From Alphaproteobacteria bacterium (lineage in GTDB: Bacteria > Pseudomonadota > Alphaproteobacteria > ATCC43930 > CGMCC-115725): a DNA stretch of 6,933 nucleotides. The translations under genes were made by a program, and so were the position numbers. Positions 1 to 5,576 of this stretch are shown one piece after another (the first letter of the stretch is position 1; the number at the start of each line of letters is the position of its first letter). The stretch is taken from the NCBI GenBank assembly GCA_017353855.1, contig JAFMSA010000223.1, positions 1 through 6,933 of the forward strand. The letters run 5' to 3'. The notes beneath the pieces were generated by a model. The model saw only the letters and a program-made list of their open reading frames with translations. It was not told the origin of the DNA and searched no databases.

Positions 1-99
1 GCGATGACCTGGCCGCATCTGCTGGTACGCGGCATGCTGCTCGAGCAGCTCTATCGCGCCCAGCAGATTTTCGCCGGTCACCCCTATCACCGGGATTGA
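1..99 (+). CDS. rlmH: RlmH C-terminus, 23S rRNA (pseudouridine-1915-N3)-methyltransferase, partial
   Basis: The frame opens at the first base of the window and gives 32 codons before TGA at 97-99, so only the C-terminal fifth of a protein of about 155 residues is present. The peptide has the family's characteristic tail: a short helix with LVRGMLLEQLYRAQQI, closed by HPYHRD. From memory, the E. coli protein ends LVRVLVAESLYRAWSI...HPYHRE, which matches almost position for position. RlmH is a SPOUT-class methyltransferase that uses S-adenosylmethionine to methylate pseudouridine 1915 in helix 69 of 23S rRNA on the assembled 70S ribosome. The C-terminal tail contributes to the active site. The SAM-binding knot lies upstream, outside the window. 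Its position before gpmI fits the usual alphaproteobacterial order (often rsfS – rlmH – gpmI). Confidence 0.93.
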   Translation, partial: AMTWPHLLVRGMLLEQLYRAQQIFAGHPYHRD

Positions 100-260
100 G
101 CCCGCCTCCCCGTTTTCCCCGATGAACCGGAACTCCTCCGGCTTGCCGCTCGAACTCAAATCAAGGCTGCCCTGTCGCGCGGTCGCGCGGAAAAAGCGCG
201 GGCGACCCCGGGGTCTTGCCAACAGATCCCGCCGCTGCCCCGAAGCGGATGCCGAGCGGG

Positions 261-279
261 AATTAATTAAAATAAAATA
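261..279. promoter_or_regulatory. AT-rich island upstream of gpmI
   Basis: Nineteen consecutive A/T bases (AATTAATTAAAATAAAATA) stand out sharply from GC-rich surroundings. This could be an UP-element-like or DNA-melting site, or a protein-binding site. TAAAAT at 273-278 resembles a -10 box, but no good -35 lies 16-18 bp before it. On the minus strand the same tract supplies a T-rich tail after the hairpin at 286-303. The function is inferred; only the composition is observed. Confidence 0.35.
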
Positions 280-285
280 GTCGAA

Positions 286-303
286 CCGGGAACGGCTTCC
301 CGG
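286..303. terminator. 7-bp stem hairpin; terminator-like only on the minus strand
   Basis: CCGGGAA at 286-292 pairs perfectly with TTCCCGG at 297-303 around a CGGC loop. On the + strand no T-run follows, so it is not a classic rlmH terminator. Read on the minus strand, the stem is followed after a few bases by a T-rich stretch (TATTTTATTTTAATTAATT), the form of an intrinsic terminator. No minus-strand gene is evident upstream of it, so the role stays open: it may block antisense transcription or be an mRNA-end stabiliser. Confidence 0.35.
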
Positions 304-466
304 CACGGCGCATCGAAAGGAAATAAAAGCCGCTGCCACCCGAGCGGGGCACCAGAGCAGTCGGGCTCAGCGTCCTCGCGAGCAGGATCAGCCGTCGCGT
401 GCACCCCTCGCCGATCGGCGGCAACCCGCGACGCCGCAACGCTATCGCGACCCTACCGGTTTCGGG

Positions 467-472
467 TATAGA
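467..472 (+). promoter_or_regulatory. Possible -10 box for gpmI
   Basis: TATAGA matches the -10 consensus at four of six positions and would place a transcript start about 25 bases before the gpmI ATG. The hexamer 17 bp upstream (444-449, ATCGCG) does not look like a -35, so support is weak. Confidence 0.2.
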
Positions 473-504
473 GGACGCTCGGAAATCCCACAGGTCGCCC
501 GCAG

Positions 505-2070
505 ATGGAATCTCGCTCCCGTCCACGCCCGGTCGTTCTTTGCATCCTCGACGGGTGGGGCGAACGGGGGCCGGCCGAGGACAACGCGATCGAGACGGCG
601 CATACACCCCACTGGCATCAGCTCGCGGCGCGCTGGCCGCACGCCAGTCTGCAAGCGAGCGAGCACTCCGTCGGCCTTCCCGACGGACAGATGGGGAATT
701 CCGAGGTCGGTCACACCAATATCGGCGCCGGGCGCGTCGTCTTACAGGATCTGCCGCGAATCGATGCGGCAATCGCCGAGGGCAAGCTCTCAGCCATGCC
801 GCCGCTGCGCGATTTCGTCGCCAAACTCAAGCAGAGCCGCGGCACGGCTCACCTGATGGGGCTGATGTCACCCGGCGGAGTTCACTCGCACCAGCGTCAC
901 ATCGCCGTCCTTGCCCGGATACTCGCGGAAGCGGAGGTGCCGGTCGCGGTCCACGCCTTTCTCGACGGCCGAGATACGCCTCCCAAAGCGGCTGCATCGT
1001 ATTTGCGGCAATTCCTGGAGGCAGTCGCCGGACTTCGCCACCTGCAGGTCGCGACAGTGTGCGGGCGGTATTATGCGATGGACCGCGACAAGCGCTGGGA
1101 TCGCGTCGCACAAGCCTATCAAACGATCGTGAGCGGCGGCGGGCTCAGTGCGGACGATCCGGTTCAGGCGGTCGAGGCTGCCTATGGCCGCGGCGAAACC
1201 GACGAATTCGTCGCGCCGACCGCGATTGCCGGCTATGCCGGCATGCGCGACGGTGACGGGTTGCTGATTGCAAATTTTCGCGCCGATCGCGTGCGCGAAA
1301 TCGCCGCCGCGTTGGTCGACCCTGCGTTCGCGGGTTTCTCCCGCGACAAGCGCATCGCCTTTGCCGCGGCCGTGGGGCTCGTCGAGTATTCGGCCGAACT
1401 CAACCGCTTTCTTGCGGCGCTATTTCCGCCCGACGACCTGAAGGACACGTTCGGTGAAGTGATATCACACGCGGGGCTGACCCAGCTGCGCATTGCCGAG
1501 ACCGAAAAATACGCGCACGTCACGTTCTTCTTCAATGGCGGCCGTGAAACGGTCTTCCCGGGCGAGGAGCGGATCCTGGTCCCCTCACCGAAGGTCGCGA
1601 CCTACGACCAGCAACCGGCAATGTCGGCGCCCGAAGTCACCGACCGGGTCGTCGAGGCTATCCGGAGCGGCCGTTTCGACGTGATCGTGTTGAACTACGC
1701 GAATACCGACATGGTGGGGCATACCGGCCGCCTCGACGCCGCGGTTCGGGCGGTCGAAACGGTCGACACCTGCCTCGGCCGGCTGTCCGCGGCGGTTGAA
1801 GAGGCCGGCGGTACCCTCGTCATTACCGCCGATCACGGCAATGCCGAGATGATGCGCGACCCGCAAACCGGCGAGCCGCACACGGCGCACACGCTCAACC
1901 CGGTGCCGTTTATCGTCGTCAACCCGCCCGCTTCTGTTGCGCATCTGCAGGACGGCCGGCTCTCGGATGTCGCTCCCAGCTTGCTCGACGTCCTCGGTTT
2001 GCCGAAGCCGGCCGCGATGACGGGCCACTCTTTGCTATCCGCGGCAGAGCTCCACCGCGCGGCGGACTGA
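505..2070 (+). CDS. gpmI: 2,3-bisphosphoglycerate-independent phosphoglycerate mutase
   Basis: This 521-residue cytoplasmic enzyme interconverts 3- and 2-phosphoglycerate in glycolysis and gluconeogenesis through a phosphoserine intermediate and two Mn2+ ions. It is full length for the family (about 510-520). The alkaline-phosphatase-type metal site is complete: D16 in ILDGWG, the phosphoacceptor S66 in GNSEVGH, D402 and H406 in NTDMVGH, D443 and H444 in TADHGN, and H462 in HTAHT. The inserted transferase domain (about residues 80-310) carries the substrate residues H127 in GGVHSH, R156/D157 in GRDTPP and R259/R262 in FRADR. K335 lies in the conserved EKYAHVT segment. The ATG at 505 puts the N-terminus just before the first metal motif, as in homologues; its ribosome-binding site is weak (only AGG about 10 bases upstream). 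It follows rlmH and precedes a ctpA-type protease gene, the usual alphaproteobacterial order. Nothing suggests loss of function. Confidence 0.97.
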   Translation: MESRSRPRPVVLCILDGWGERGPAEDNAIETAHTPHWHQLAARWPHASLQASEHSVGLPDGQMGNSEVGHTNIGAGRVVLQDLPRIDAAIAEGKLSAMPPLRDFVAKLKQSRGTAHLMGLMSPGGVHSHQRHIAVLARILAEAEVPVAVHAFLDGRDTPPKAAASYLRQFLEAVAGLRHLQVATVCGRYYAMDRDKRWDRVAQAYQTIVSGGGLSADDPVQAVEAAYGRGETDEFVAPTAIAGYAGMRDGDGLLIANFRADRVREIAAALVDPAFAGFSRDKRIAFAAAVGLVEYSAELNRFLAALFPPDDLKDTFGEVISHAGLTQLRIAETEKYAHVTFFFNGGRETVFPGEERILVPSPKVATYDQQPAMSAPEVTDRVVEAIRSGRFDVIVLNYANTDMVGHTGRLDAAVRAVETVDTCLGRLSAAVEEAGGTLVITADHGNAEMMRDPQTGEPHTAHTLNPVPFIVVNPPASVAHLQDGRLSDVAPSLLDVLGLPKPAAMTGHSLLSAAELHRAAD

Positions 2071-2098
2071 TGCCGGCCACTCTCGCCGCGAGCTTGTG

Positions 2099-2128
2099 TT
2101 GATCATCGCCCGCGTCGCCGGGTATCCT
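2099..2128 (+). promoter_or_regulatory. Candidate sigma-70-type promoter for ctpA–rppH
   Basis: TTGATC (2099-2104) and TATCCT (2123-2128) are separated by 18 bp and each matches its consensus hexamer at four of six positions. The predicted start would lie near 2135, leaving a leader of about 160 bases that includes the hairpin at 2176-2191. The assignment rests only on matching hexamers in the single gap ahead of the protease gene. Confidence 0.3.
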
Positions 2129-2170
2129 GAGGACACTGACGCCAAATGGATGCCGCCCTGCGAATGTCAT

Positions 2171-2194
2171 CGTCACCCCGCGAAAGCGAGGCCC
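2171..2194. repeat. REP-like hairpin with GAAA loop in the gpmI–ctpA gap
   Basis: CCCCGC at 2176-2181 pairs with GCGAGG at 2186-2191 around a GAAA tetraloop, with one C·A mismatch. The wider context (CGTCA before it, CCCA after it) resembles the short palindromic repeat of the type CGTCAYCCCCGCGAAAGCGGGG that I recall being scattered through intergenic regions of many alphaproteobacteria. Only one copy is clear in this window, so membership in a repeat family is inferred. It may stabilise the gpmI 3' end or be a decayed repeat. Confidence 0.4.
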
Positions 2195-2297
2195 AACAGG
2201 CGAGCGCTATCGTCTTGCCGGCCCCTGTTTCCCGCTGTCGTGGACCGACGAGAAAAGACGACTACTCATCGAGATTTCTGACGATCGGATTGATTAG

Positions 2298-3584
2298 ATG
2301 AAGCGTTCGGGTGTTCTCGCCGTCGCGGTCGCGGCGGGTGTATTGTTATCGCTCCGCCAGGATGTGGGTGCGGCGTCGTCGGCAAATTCGTCGGAGACCT
2401 ACAAACAGCTCAATCTATTTGGTGAGGTGTTCGAGCGCGTGCGCGCCGAATATGTCGATGACGTCAACGACGAGACCCTCGTCGAGTCGGCGATCAACGG
2501 CATGCTGACCTCGCTCGACCCGCATTCGAACTATCTGAACAACAAGAATTTCAACGACATGAAGGTCCAGACCCGGGGCGAGTTCGGCGGGCTCGGGATC
2601 GAGGTCTCGATGGAAAACGGGCTCGTCAAGGTGGTGTCACCGATCGACGATACCCCGGCCGCTAAAGCCGGTTTGAAGCCCGGCGATCTGATCACCCATC
2701 TCGACGGCGACCCGGTCCAGGGCATGACCCTTCCCGAAGCGGTGGAAAAGATGCGCGGCCCGGTGAACAGCGAGATCAAGCTGACGATCCGCCGCGAGGG
2801 GCGCGATCCGTTCGACGTCAAGCTGACCCGGGCAACGGTCAAGATCCAATCGGTCCGCTCTCATCTCGAGGGCGATAATATCGCGTACATCCGGATCACG
2901 ACGTTTAACGAGCAGACCGATGTCGGCCTTAACAACGCGATGAAGAACCTCAAGCAGCAGGCCGGCAACAAGCTGCTCGGGGTCATCCTCGATCTGCGTA
3001 ACGATCCGGGCGGCCTGCTCGATCAGGCGGTCTCCGTCGCCGATGCATTTCTCGACAAGGGCGAGATTGTTTCGACCCGCGGCCGGCGCAGCGAGGACGC
3101 GCAGCGCTACAACGCTCGCCCGGGCGACATCGCGGCCGGCCTTCCGGTCGCGGTGATGATCAATGGCGGCTCGGCCTCGGCCAGCGAGATCGTTGCCGGC
3201 GCGTTGCAGGATCACCATCGCGCCATCCTGCTCGGCACGAAATCCTTCGGGAAGGGATCCGTGCAAACGATTATTCCGCTGCCCGGTCACGGCGCGATGC
3301 GGCTCACGACGGCGCGCTACTACACCCCCTCGGGACGCTCGATCCAGGCCAAGGGCATCGACCCCGACATCGTCGTCGAAGCCGCTAAGATCGAGAAATC
3401 GCCCGAAAAGAACGATAAGGTCGCCACGGCATCCGCCCCCAAGAAGGAAGATCCCAGCGACGGCTCGCCCGAGCAGAGCACGGTCGATCCCTCGATCATC
3501 GGAACGCCCGCCGACTACCAGCTCGCCCGGGCCGTCGACATGCTGCGCGGCATCGCGCTGTTCAACGGGCGCGTGATCAACTGA
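2298..3584 (+). CDS. ctpA: S41-family carboxy-terminal processing protease, secreted
   Basis: This 428-residue serine protease is exported to the periplasm, where CtpA/Prc-type enzymes trim or degrade proteins from exposed C-termini, including cell-wall hydrolases. Residues 1-25 form a signal peptide: K2 R3, a hydrophobic core at about 5-19, and a likely cleavage after VGA (A25). An N-terminal helical segment includes TSLDPHS (71-77). A PDZ domain follows at about 96-180 with the carboxylate-binding loop region GGLGIEV (97-103). The S41 catalytic domain spans about 190-362. The Ser–Lys dyad is S294 in GGSASASEIV and K319 in TKSFGKGSVQ, spaced 25 residues apart as in known homologues, with the supporting Q323. 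A charged, low-complexity linker (about 363-400) leads to the usual C-terminal helix DYQLARAVDMLRG. The start is fixed by an in-frame TAG immediately before the ATG and by the signal peptide; the ribosome-binding site is weak. It is tightly followed by rppH, so the two are probably cotranscribed. The gene symbol is by family; the substrate is unknown. Confidence 0.95.
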   Translation: MKRSGVLAVAVAAGVLLSLRQDVGAASSANSSETYKQLNLFGEVFERVRAEYVDDVNDETLVESAINGMLTSLDPHSNYLNNKNFNDMKVQTRGEFGGLGIEVSMENGLVKVVSPIDDTPAAKAGLKPGDLITHLDGDPVQGMTLPEAVEKMRGPVNSEIKLTIRREGRDPFDVKLTRATVKIQSVRSHLEGDNIAYIRITTFNEQTDVGLNNAMKNLKQQAGNKLLGVILDLRNDPGGLLDQAVSVADAFLDKGEIVSTRGRRSEDAQRYNARPGDIAAGLPVAVMINGGSASASEIVAGALQDHHRAILLGTKSFGKGSVQTIIPLPGHGAMRLTTARYYTPSGRSIQAKGIDPDIVVEAAKIEKSPEKNDKVATASAPKKEDPSDGSPEQSTVDPSIIGTPADYQLARAVDMLRGIALFNGRVIN

Positions 3585-3593
3585 GAAGCCGCC

Positions 3594-4055
3594 GTGTACC
3601 GGCGGGGCGTCGGCATCATGCTGCTCAACCGCTCGGGCGAGGTCATGATCGGCCGCCGCATCGACATGCCTGCGACACCGGCTTGGCAAATGCCGCAGGG
3701 AGGGATCGATCCGGGCGAAACCCCGAGCCAGGCGGCGTTGCGCGAGCTTGAGGAAGAGATCGGTACCGCAAAGGCGGAGATCCTGGGCGAAAGCAGAACC
3801 TGGCTGACCTACGAGCTGCCGCCCGAGCTCGCCGGGGCGTGGAGCCGGCGTTTCCGCGGCCAGCGGCAAAAATGGTTCGCGATGCGTTTCACCGGGAGCG
3901 ACGCAGATATCAACCTCGCAACGAAGCACCCGGAATTCGATGCCTGGAAGTGGGTGGCGGCCGACCGGTTGCCCGAGCTGATCGTCCCGTTCAAACGTCA
4001 GCTCTACATCGACATCCTGGCCGAGTTTCGCCAGCATTGCCGGCCGGCGCCCTGA
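3594..4055 (+). CDS. rppH: RNA 5'-pyrophosphohydrolase, Nudix family
   Basis: This 153-residue cytoplasmic enzyme removes pyrophosphate from 5'-triphosphorylated RNA, which triggers 5'-end-dependent mRNA decay. The Nudix box G-x5-E-x7-REUxEExGU is complete at residues 36-58 (GGIDPGETPSQAALRELEEE and onward), with metal-binding glutamates E51, E54 and E55. The subfamily motifs YRRGVGIML at the N-terminus, WQMPQGG (31-37) and GQRQKWF (89-95) separate RppH/ApaH-type Nudix proteins from MutT. The start is GTG: VYRRGVG aligns with the family N-terminus, while the first ATG (3618) would remove the first beta strand. GAGAAG at 3583-3588 may serve as ribosome-binding site and overlaps the ctpA stop. 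Only 9 bp separate the genes, and both lie in the same reading frame. The last residues (RPAP) are unremarkable. It ends convergently with rbsK. Confidence 0.94.
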   Translation: MYRRGVGIMLLNRSGEVMIGRRIDMPATPAWQMPQGGIDPGETPSQAALRELEEEIGTAKAEILGESRTWLTYELPPELAGAWSRRFRGQRQKWFAMRFTGSDADINLATKHPEFDAWKWVAADRLPELIVPFKRQLYIDILAEFRQHCRPAP

Positions 4056-4222
4056 AATCCTCCGCTTCCCGCCCCGATCAAATCCCGGACCGGCCTTCCG
4101 CCAGCCCGTTCAGGTAAACACTTTTCTGGATAAAGGCGTCCTGCCGGCGCGGTCATCCCGGACCCGGGCCTCGCAGCGCGTCCCGTACCGGGCCACGTAA
4201 TGCCACCGGGCAACCGTCCTGG
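4056..4222. other. Convergent rppH / rbsK intergenic region with GC-rich dyads
   Basis: These 167 bp separate two stop codons that face each other, so both transcripts should end here. No T-tract terminator is present. Short dyads occur: CCCG/CGGG at 4157-4168 and again at 4182-4192, with the word CCGGGCC repeated close by. The segment starting GTCATCCCGG at 4152 resembles the left end of alphaproteobacterial palindromic repeats, but its symmetrical right half is not clear. Termination may be Rho-dependent or use the stem at 4207-4229. Confidence 0.4.
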
Positions 4223-4229
4223 TTACCCG
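4207..4229. terminator. Hairpin over the rbsK stop codon, possible terminator or stabiliser
   Basis: CGGGCAACC (4207-4215) pairs with GGTTACCCG (4221-4229) around a GTCCT loop: a 9-bp stem with one C·A mismatch. It includes the rbsK TAA (4225-4223 on the minus strand). No U-run follows on either strand, so if it acts in termination it is not a canonical intrinsic terminator. It might instead protect the 3' end of one of the converging mRNAs. Confidence 0.3.
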
Positions 4230-5122
4230 CCGTTGGCGGAACCGGTCCGCGGCAGCCGGTCTGTCGCCGCGGCGATCGCAGGCGCATAAGGCATCGCGGT
4301 CTGAGCGCCGCGCGCAAGGCAGGCAAGACCGGCAGCGGCACCGGCCCGCCGGACGGCATCCTCAAGGTCCCATCCGCCGTCGAGTGACGCGGCGAGAACA
4401 CCCAGAAAAGTGTCACCCGCACCCGTCGTATCTACCGGCTCTACAGGCAGTGCCGGCACGTCGAACCGGCTGCCATCGGCCAGAAGGGCTACTGCGCCCT
4501 CGGCCCCGCGGGTGACGACCAGCCCTCGCTGCAAGCGGCGGGCAAGCTCGGAGGGTTCGTACCCCGTGCTCGCGATCTCGACTTCATTCGCGACGAGCAG
4601 ATCTATTGCCGGTATCAGCCCGGGGTCGATCGGCACGGCGGGTGCCAGATTGAGTATGCAGCGCGCACCGCGTGCTCGCGCTCGCGCTATCAAGGCTTCC
4701 GTCTCGCCGCGCGGCACCTCCATCTGAACGAGCACAATCGCTTCGGCGACAAGGAATTCGTCGGGGACTTGCTCAGAACGGGCGCTCGCATTGGCCCCCG
4801 ACGCCACTGCGATCGCGTTTTCTCCGGCGCTCGAAACCGCAATTGCCGCGCAGCCGGTCGGCCGCTCGACAACCCGCAGCAGACGCAGATCCACACCGTC
4901 GCGCCGCAACAGATCCAGCGCGATCCCGGCAAAGGCATCCCGCCCAACCGCACCCGCGAGGATTACTTCAGAACCCGCGCGACGGGCCGCCAGCGCCTGA
5001 TTGGCTCCCTTGCCGCCGGGAAGCAGCGCGTAATCCCCGCCCAGCACGGTCTCGCCCGGTCGGGGCAAATGTGGAACCGGAACGACCAGGTCGACATTGA
5101 TTGACCCGAAGTTCAGGATCAT
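4223..5122 (-). CDS. rbsK: Ribokinase-family (PfkB) sugar or nucleoside kinase
   Basis: This 299-residue kinase is of ribokinase type, which phosphorylates D-ribose to ribose 5-phosphate with ATP in the cytoplasm. Length and motif order fit RbsK (about 300). N9/D11 lie in GSINVDLV, where ribokinases bind sugar. The first PfkB signature GGKGANQAL is at 37-45, with G37, K38 and N41 as substrate contacts. E135 in QMEVP matches the conserved ribokinase glutamate. NEVE (179-182) is the Mg/ATP-region NxxE motif. The second PfkB signature DTTGAGDTF is at 231-239, with catalytic base D237 in the anion-hole loop GAGD. The C-terminal GAAAGLACLARGAQ matches the cation-binding region of ribokinases. The ATG at 5122 is chosen because it begins just before the first beta strand and has AGAGG five bases upstream; an upstream in-frame ATG at 5305 would add 61 residues without family resemblance. 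Ribose is the best guess, but other pentoses or nucleosides are possible: no rbs transporter, rbsD or nucleoside hydrolase gene is visible. Confidence 0.88.
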   Translation of the reverse strand: MILNFGSINVDLVVPVPHLPRPGETVLGGDYALLPGGKGANQALAARRAGSEVILAGAVGRDAFAGIALDLLRRDGVDLRLLRVVERPTGCAAIAVSSAGENAIAVASGANASARSEQVPDEFLVAEAIVLVQMEVPRGETEALIARARARGARCILNLAPAVPIDPGLIPAIDLLVANEVEIASTGYEPSELARRLQRGLVVTRGAEGAVALLADGSRFDVPALPVEPVDTTGAGDTFLGVLAASLDGGWDLEDAVRRAGAAAGLACLARGAQTAMPYAPAIAAATDRLPRTGSANGG

Positions 5123-5262
5123 GTCCGCCTCTCGGTGCCGAGGATCCCGAACCGCGACTTGTAGCACAGAAGGCGGCGGCAGATGATGGAGATGGCTGCG
5201 AGACGCGCGCCCTGTCCCAGCAGCCCCAGGCCGACGCCCCCGAAATGGAACGCCGGGCGCAT
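5119..5262 (-). CDS. Possible 47-residue basic protein coupled to rbsK
   Basis: I do not recognise this product. From the ATG at 5262 the frame runs 47 codons to TGA at 5121-5119, which overlaps the rbsK ATG (5122-5120) as ATGA, the arrangement of translationally coupled genes. In this frame 41 of 47 codons end in G or C, against about half in the 24 codons just upstream in the same frame, so the coding-like signal begins near this ATG. The peptide is strongly basic (eight Arg/Lys, one Glu), with a Gly/Leu/Ile-rich stretch at about 8-28 (GGVGLGLLG and LAAISII) that could be one membrane helix, and two cysteines (C28, C33). No ribosome-binding site is visible before it. It could be a real small gene, a leader peptide, the C-terminal remnant of a lost gene, or a chance frame in GC-rich DNA. 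Confidence 0.3.
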   Translation of the reverse strand: MRPAFHFGGVGLGLLGQGARLAAISIICRRLLCYKSRFGILGTERRT

Positions 5263-5274
5263 CGCATTTGCGAT
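5261..5274. promoter_or_regulatory. 14-bp dyad, candidate operator
   Basis: ATCGCA and TGCGAT form perfect 6-bp arms around a TT centre. The site overlaps the ATG of the small frame in front of rbsK. The symmetry suits a dimeric helix-turn-helix regulator; no specific family is assigned. Confidence 0.3.
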
Positions 5275-5374
5275 TTCGCCGCGGACAATCCAAGCCGCAC
5301 TCCACCCGGCATGGTCGGCTGCTGTCCCATTTCCAGACGATTTTTGCGGTTGTGGACGCGTGCCGGTCTCGAGA

Positions 5375-5392
5375 TCACCCTTATAACGGTGA
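5375..5392. promoter_or_regulatory. 18-bp near-perfect palindrome, candidate operator
   Basis: TCACCCTTATAACGGTGA is symmetrical at 16 of 18 positions: arms TCACC and GGTGA around a central TTATAA, with a single mismatched pair. It sits near the middle of the divergent gap, where a regulator could control rbsK, the hydrolase–aldolase operon, or both. The central TTATAA could also serve as a -10 element, though no partner -35 was seen. Confidence 0.42.
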
Positions 5393-5576
5393 AGTGCTTG
5401 CACACATTGCGCCTTGCAGCGATCCCTCCCCGGCCCCCGCAATGTCGTAGAATTAACAACCGATGCGCGGCTCCTGCGCTATGCTGTTCCGGCGGCGGCG
5501 CCGGGCGGTCTGCAGGATTCAAAAAATGCTCTACCCGCAGGCGCCGACACCGGCCCAATCGACTGGGGGAATTCGG

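Larger units (their letters stand above)
100..504. other. 405-bp rlmH–gpmI intergenic region with AT-rich island and dyads
   Basis: No convincing gene was seen here; open frames across it lack codon bias and recognisable motifs. It contains a hairpin-capable stretch at 181-207 (GGTCGC pairing with GCGACC), a perfect 12-bp palindrome GACCCCGGGGTC at 204-215, a nearly pure A/T tract at 261-279 in otherwise GC-rich DNA, and a 7-bp stem hairpin at 286-303. Two 9-bp words each occur twice: GCCGCTGCC at 231 and 329, and CCGAGCGGG at 252 and 340. The region probably contains the end of the rlmH transcript and the gpmI promoter. It is long for a gap inside this conserved cluster. Confidence 0.6.
5123..5576. 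promoter_or_regulatory. 454-bp divergent control region between rbsK and the hydrolase–aldolase pair
   Basis: This gap separates the leftward rbsK from the rightward hydrolase gene, so it should hold promoters for both directions. It contains the 47-codon frame (5119-5262), a 14-bp dyad at 5261-5274, an 18-bp dyad at 5375-5392, and AT-rich patches at 5338-5346 and 5449-5459. No -35/-10 pair with 16-18 bp spacing was convincing on either strand. No regulator gene lies in the window, so any transcription factor acting here is encoded elsewhere. Confidence 0.5.

Noticed and set aside
263..772. A 169-codon minus-strand frame across the rlmH–gpmI gap
   Set aside because: It is Arg-rich, has no recognisable motif, is half antisense to gpmI, and ends only because it reaches the A/T island.
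399..1256. A 285-codon + strand open frame overlapping the start of gpmI
   Set aside because: The product is Arg/Ser-rich with no motif and lies in the wrong frame over clearly coding gpmI sequence.
2637..4037. A 466-codon open frame on the minus strand opposite ctpA and rppH
   Set aside because: Both strands are open because of high GC and codon bias. The + strand genes carry complete catalytic motifs, while the antisense product shows none and spans two genes.
5123..5305. N-terminal extension of rbsK to the ATG at 5305
   Set aside because: The 61 extra residues have no family resemblance or codon bias, and the ATG at 5122 has a good ribosome-binding site.
5394..5403. GTGC-TT-GCAC short dyad next to the 18-bp palindrome
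   Set aside because: Four-base arms are expected by chance in GC-rich DNA, and nothing else supports a binding site.
5119..5442. A longer 107-codon version of the small frame before rbsK, starting at 5442
   Set aside because: Third-position GC bias is lost upstream of about 5262 and the added residues look non-coding, so at most the last 47 codons are plausible.
5463..5576. N-terminal extension of the hydrolase from the ATG at 5463
   Set aside because: The extension is an Arg-rich stretch unlike the family, and the GGGGGA site points to the ATG at 5577.
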